Shown: piece after piece, positions 61,901-64,000 of the stretch | Layout: each line of letters opens with the position of its first letter | How positions within the stretch are numbered: position 1 is the first letter of the stretch | Origin: Primula veris | Lineage: Eukaryota > Streptophyta > Magnoliopsida > Ericales > Primulaceae | Direction: 5' to 3' | NCBI GenBank assembly: GCA_963682055.1 | Contig: OY821746.1 | Span: 14,621,992 to 14,685,991, forward strand | DNA: 64,000 nt | Position numbers and translations under genes: made by a program | Notes under the pieces: model-generated | Told to the model about the DNA's origin: nothing | The model's database searches: none | The model's input: the letters and a program-made list of their open reading frames with translations, nothing else

Positions 61901-63274
61901 AACATGTTATTAGGTCCATCTTATACCTCATCGTCTCTGTCGGAAAAGTTGTATAATCAGTATTATATAATGAACGCAATATATTGTTAGGTTCCTAATA
62001 TTACCCCTCAGGTCTGATTTTATCTCCCTATCATCACTAAGAAGCTAGCTGAGATGGACGCGTTAAGTGTTCTTGTGAGGTTGATATTGTTTATTTTTAT
62101 TTTTATAATATATCCACTGTTAATTATCTTTCAAAAAATCATTGCAGGGGAGTGGGATGCCGTTGTAACATGTTTCTTCATTGATACAGCACATAACATT
62201 GTAGAATACATTGAAATTATCTCAAGAATCCTCAAAGATGGGGGAGTAAGATTTTTGAATCACCATTTTTGTGACTATTATATTTTTATCTAATGAATGC
62301 TAATTAATATTGGTTCATAGGTTTGGATAAACTTGGGACCTCTCCTTTACCACTTTTCAGAAGTGTATGGTCAAGATGATGTAAGATCAAAGTCCTTATA
62401 GCCTATTTTTTTATTTTTTTTTTCGAATTACAAATAGATTACATCTTATATAAAGAAAATTGAGGATATAACTAGTCAACATGCACACATGAACTTTCAT
62501 TTGACGGCTCTGTTGGTAGGCTGTTTTTTTAATTTACTTTATCCTTTGTAGGATATGTCAATAGAATTGAGCCTAGAAGATGTAAAGAGGGTTGCTTTAA
62601 GTTGCGGATTTGAATTGGAGGTATGTTGTATTCGCATTAAACTGGTTTTTTAGTTTTGGTTATTTCTAGTATTATAACTCTGTGATTTTTGGACCAACAG
62701 AAAGAGAAGACCATCGAGACCACCTACACTACAAACTATCGGTCAATGATGCAAGTAAGTTCATCCCGTTGCGCATGGACAGTAATTCCTTTCTTTCCCT
62801 CCCTACGTTTGTAGTTAAATACTTATATAATGGGGATTAAATGGCCTTGCATGTTTTACGGGTATTCAGATATAGGCTTATCTTTCCTCTTTCCAGTTTT
62901 AAAGGAAAACAGTTCCTTGTGTTAACTCAGTTGTTAGAATCTTAACTACCTTACGTTCAATCGCTTCTCCGTAATACATCTCAAGGCTCATTAATATAGT
63001 TTAAAGCATATGTTCTTAAGCTGTTAACATCTTTAAAGTTTATGGACTGTCAAATTTTCCTGTCGACTTCATATATTTAGTTACTAATGGTTACAATTTG
63101 AATAATGTGCATAATCGATTGTATATTTTTAGGTTTTGAAGTTGTGACCGAAATTATAATTTTTACTTTTCTGACATCTTATTACAGAACCGATATAATG
63201 CAGCATTTTGGACAATGAGAAAGAAAACTATGTTGACAACTGATACTGACTACGTTAGCAGTAAAGGATCATAG
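46852..63274 (+). CDS. N2227 family, carnosine N-methyltransferase-like protein, 18 exons
   Basis: Coding exons: 46852-46922, 50359-50431, 51896-51939, 52498-52540, 52651-52770, 53222-53326, 54644-54712, 59988-60032, 60118-60197, 60312-60376, 60457-60523, 60612-60725, 61715-61788, 62148-62245, 62321-62380, 62552-62620, 62701-62754 and 63188-63274. All introns are GT-AG and the sum, 1,338 bases, gives 445 residues in frame. The S-adenosylmethionine site PGAGLGRLALE (about 224-234), the QGNEFSYYMM segment, CGGDFVEVY and DAVVTCFFIDTAHNIVEYIE (from 327) are hallmarks of the N2227/CARNMT1 family. Animal members methylate the histidine of carnosine; plants lack carnosine, so the plant substrate is probably another histidine-containing peptide or protein. 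The N-terminal half holds ERSFKRLPPSHK and FEPPFDLSEDID. The first exon is AG-rich before the ATG; a longer in-frame start at 46738 seems less likely. Exon 2 end and intron 1 contain repeats, and intron 7 a copia element. Confidence 0.93.
46955..48800. repeat. Degenerate ~155-bp tandem array in intron 1 of the methyltransferase gene
   Basis: About eleven copies of a unit follow one another from the 5' splice site onward. Recurring landmarks are TTTTATGCTTATTTTTATTC, AATAGTAATATTGGAACATG, TTTAATTGAGTTAATTG, TATGTGGATACTGATTTGG and AAAATGAGCAGAAAAT. The GGAACATGG landmark recurs near 46999, 47139, 47295, 47456, 47608, 47772, 47931, 48087 and 48242, about 140-165 bp apart, then becomes ragged toward 48800. 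Each unit also holds a pyrimidine tract ending in TTTTTTAG, similar to a splice acceptor. Confidence 0.8.
48801..49912. other. Intron 1, unique-looking part
   Basis: No coding or element ends are recognised. AT-rich intron DNA. Confidence 0.45.
49913..49958. repeat. (TA)n microsatellite at the edge of a hairpin MITE
   Basis: About 20 TA dinucleotides, preceded by TATACATATA-type imperfect repeats from about 49865. Confidence 0.92.
49963..50310. mobile_element. Fold-back MITE, ~150-bp arms, in methyltransferase intron 1
   Basis: The left arm (about 49963-50115) and right arm (about 50160-50310) are inverted copies. They share ATGAACACCATGAAAAACAC on the left with ATCATGAAAAACACCCAAAT on the right inverted, CACGACGGGAACACAAATAT and ATGTATAATGACATGTTTT. 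The loop is only about 40 bp. There is no coding frame. Flanks are TA-rich, so a TA target duplication is possible but not provable. Its last base is 48 bp before exon 2. Confidence 0.88.
50391..50785. repeat. ~211-bp tandem duplication taking in part of exon 2
   Basis: The block from GATATGAAAGATCTTTTAAA (50391, inside exon 2) through TTGGATAGTTGTATGAT is repeated from 50602. In the second copy the exon end and splice donor (GGCTTCCACCTTCTCATAAG and onward) are deleted, while CTTTGTGGGCGCCAGGTAT and AATGTGAACGAGGTATTATG are kept. The second copy is therefore a dead partial exon inside intron 2. Confidence 0.9.
50786..51895. other. Rest of methyltransferase intron 2
   Basis: Ordinary AT-rich intron sequence up to the acceptor TTCTGCAG at 51895. 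No element was recognised. Confidence 0.45.
52268..52395 (-). mobile_element. tRNA-derived SINE-like relic in intron 3
   Basis: On the minus strand the phrase TAGCCTAGAGGGCC resembles an RNA polymerase III A box, and about 30 bp later GAGGTCCTGATTTGAACC resembles a B box with its usual plant-SINE context. The flanks GATTCACTCAT and GAATCACTTAT could be a worn target duplication. No family is assigned, and the 3' tail is not clear. Confidence 0.45.
53327..54643. other. Methyltransferase intron 6, no element recognised
   Basis: 1.3 kb bounded by GTACAT and TTTCAG. A short open frame at 54159-54365 has a duplicated ILFIFYIH phrase from a local repeat of TTCATTTTCTATATACAC-like DNA and is not a gene. 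Confidence 0.5.
54950..55170 (+). repeat. 5' LTR, intronic copia
   Basis: 221 bp starting TGTGAAATTATAG and ending CTCTTCA, followed at once by the primer site. It contains TATATAAAAGC, a probable TATA box, near 55101. Its own transcript would run with the host gene. Confidence 0.93.
55226..59689 (+). pseudogene. copia gag-pol polyprotein of the intronic element, many stops and shifts
   Basis: Gag starts at the ATG at 55226 (GHKLNGHNYLQWAQLV) and breaks near 55474. Later parts are protease (CWVIDSGASDHMTG, about 56359), LWRFRLGHPS (about 56794), integrase (LRTDNGKEY and TPQQNGTSERKNR, 57150-57285), and reverse transcriptase with WKNAVDEEIRAL (58198) and LIVYVDDIILTGDD (about 58732). RNase H has SLVARSSAEAEFRAL (about 59326), ending at TGA 59687-59689. 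Stops at 57058-57060 and 59233-59235 stand where the family has tryptophan (TGG to TAG). The element cannot make a full polyprotein. Confidence 0.92.
59697..59912 (+). repeat. 3' LTR, intronic copia
   Basis: 216 bp, nearly identical to the 5' LTR. Differences include loss of a 5-6 bp TTAATG unit and single changes such as GCGTG/GCCTG. Exon 8 of the host gene starts 76 bp after it. Confidence 0.93.
60726..61714. other. Methyltransferase intron 12
   Basis: About 1 kb, bounded by GTACTTT and AAAACAG. A stretch near 60783-60900 with CTTTTAAGCTC and AAGCTGA repeats resembles the one in helicase intron 5 and may be a shared MITE remnant. No coding. Confidence 0.45.
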
Positions 63275-64000
63275 TCTGCATAATGGACAAACGGAGGAAG
63301 ATGGTAGCAACTAGCAACTAGCAACAAGCATAGCTTGATGTTCTGATTATAGTCTGTGCAACGAACTGGAGTATATGATAGTATAATGTAAATTGGAGGA
63401 AAAAATTCTCATTTTCAACGTTTGATGTGCAAAATGTATGCAGGATAAAATTTGTCTTTTTTCTTGGATGAGTGCATTATTTGATTATTTATCTTTTTAT
63501 CAACTTAGCTCAAATGATTATTTTTTTAGTTTCATTATTGAGCTTTCAATACGTTGTCAACTTGGTTATATAGGCTTTATTTGTAAATGAAAAGAAATAT
63601 GAAAACGTCATATGCACCGATTCAATAATATCGAATGGATGTATGAGAAATTAGCATAGTGTTTAATTAGGTAGACTTTTTTTATAGCGGAAATACGTTT
63701 AGCTTAGACCATGTCACCATATACTTCTTTCTATTTTCAAATACTGGCACTTTATGTTCAAATTTTGGATCCAAATAAAATAATTTATTTTTTCAATCCA
63801 AACCAAACAAATCCTTAAGGATTTGATCGGTTGGGTCCCATTTTTCAGATTGAATGGTTCGGAGGGAATTCAGATTGGATTCAGTTTCAATAACATCATT
63901 CATTCTTTCTTTAATCTACTTCGTCACATACTTAATCCTAACCATCAACATGATCGTTCATTCATAACATAAACCAAACCAAACCAATCTTAGCCAAACC
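63275..64000. other. Methyltransferase 3' region and intergenic DNA
   Basis: The first 200-250 bases are probably 3' untranslated sequence; a duplicated GCAACTAGCAAC phrase occurs near 63307. The rest is AT-rich with no supported gene up to the window end. Confidence 0.5.

Overview
This is a plant nuclear window, most likely from a dicot. It is AT-rich, its genes are split into many short exons by long introns, and most of the remaining DNA is transposable elements with clear target-site duplications. A relic of plastid 23S rRNA shows organelle-to-nucleus transfer. I cannot name the species from the sequence alone. Two host genes are well supported; both lie on the plus strand and both reconstruct in frame across consensus splice sites.

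Layout: 1-2518 is the 5' part of a minus-strand Ty1/copia element running off the left edge. 2519-9110 is intergenic: a weak F-box-like relic, a chain of very short LTR (TRIM-like) units, a (TA)n tract, a plastid 23S rRNA fragment split by a 1.1-kb solo LTR, and a palindrome-bearing inverted-repeat MITE. 9201-17507 is host gene 1, a 7-exon DEAD-box RNA helicase of the mitochondrial RH9/RH53 (PMH) type, with a hAT-like element in intron 1 and a Mutator-like MITE in intron 6. 17508-22044 is mostly featureless apart from a pogo/Tigger transposase relic. 22050-28207 is a complete but disabled copia element with a PIF/Harbinger-type MITE nested in its RNase H region. 28818-35667 is an older, badly decayed copia element.

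37121-45225 is the most striking object: an 8.1-kb Mutator-like DNA transposon (MULE) with matching 9-bp target-site duplications and long terminal inverted repeats. It encodes a transposase whose reading frame continues through a SWIM zinc finger into an OTU cysteine protease domain (broken by one frameshift), plus a second, intron-containing plant mobile domain (PMD) gene. Its ends and its middle carry runs of 25-bp palindromes at exactly 40-bp pitch.

46852-63274 is host gene 2, an 18-exon N2227/carnosine N-methyltransferase-like protein of 445 residues. Its intron 1 holds a degenerate ~155-bp repeat array and a hairpin MITE. Exon 2 is partly duplicated. Intron 7 carries a nearly complete sense-oriented copia element (54950-59912). 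63275-64000 holds the 3' untranslated region and intergenic DNA.

The two host genes appear functionally unrelated. The element content shows repeated nesting: solo LTR in plastid DNA, Harbinger in copia, copia in an intron. Several elements are disabled mainly by nonsense changes that fit decay of methylated cytosine.
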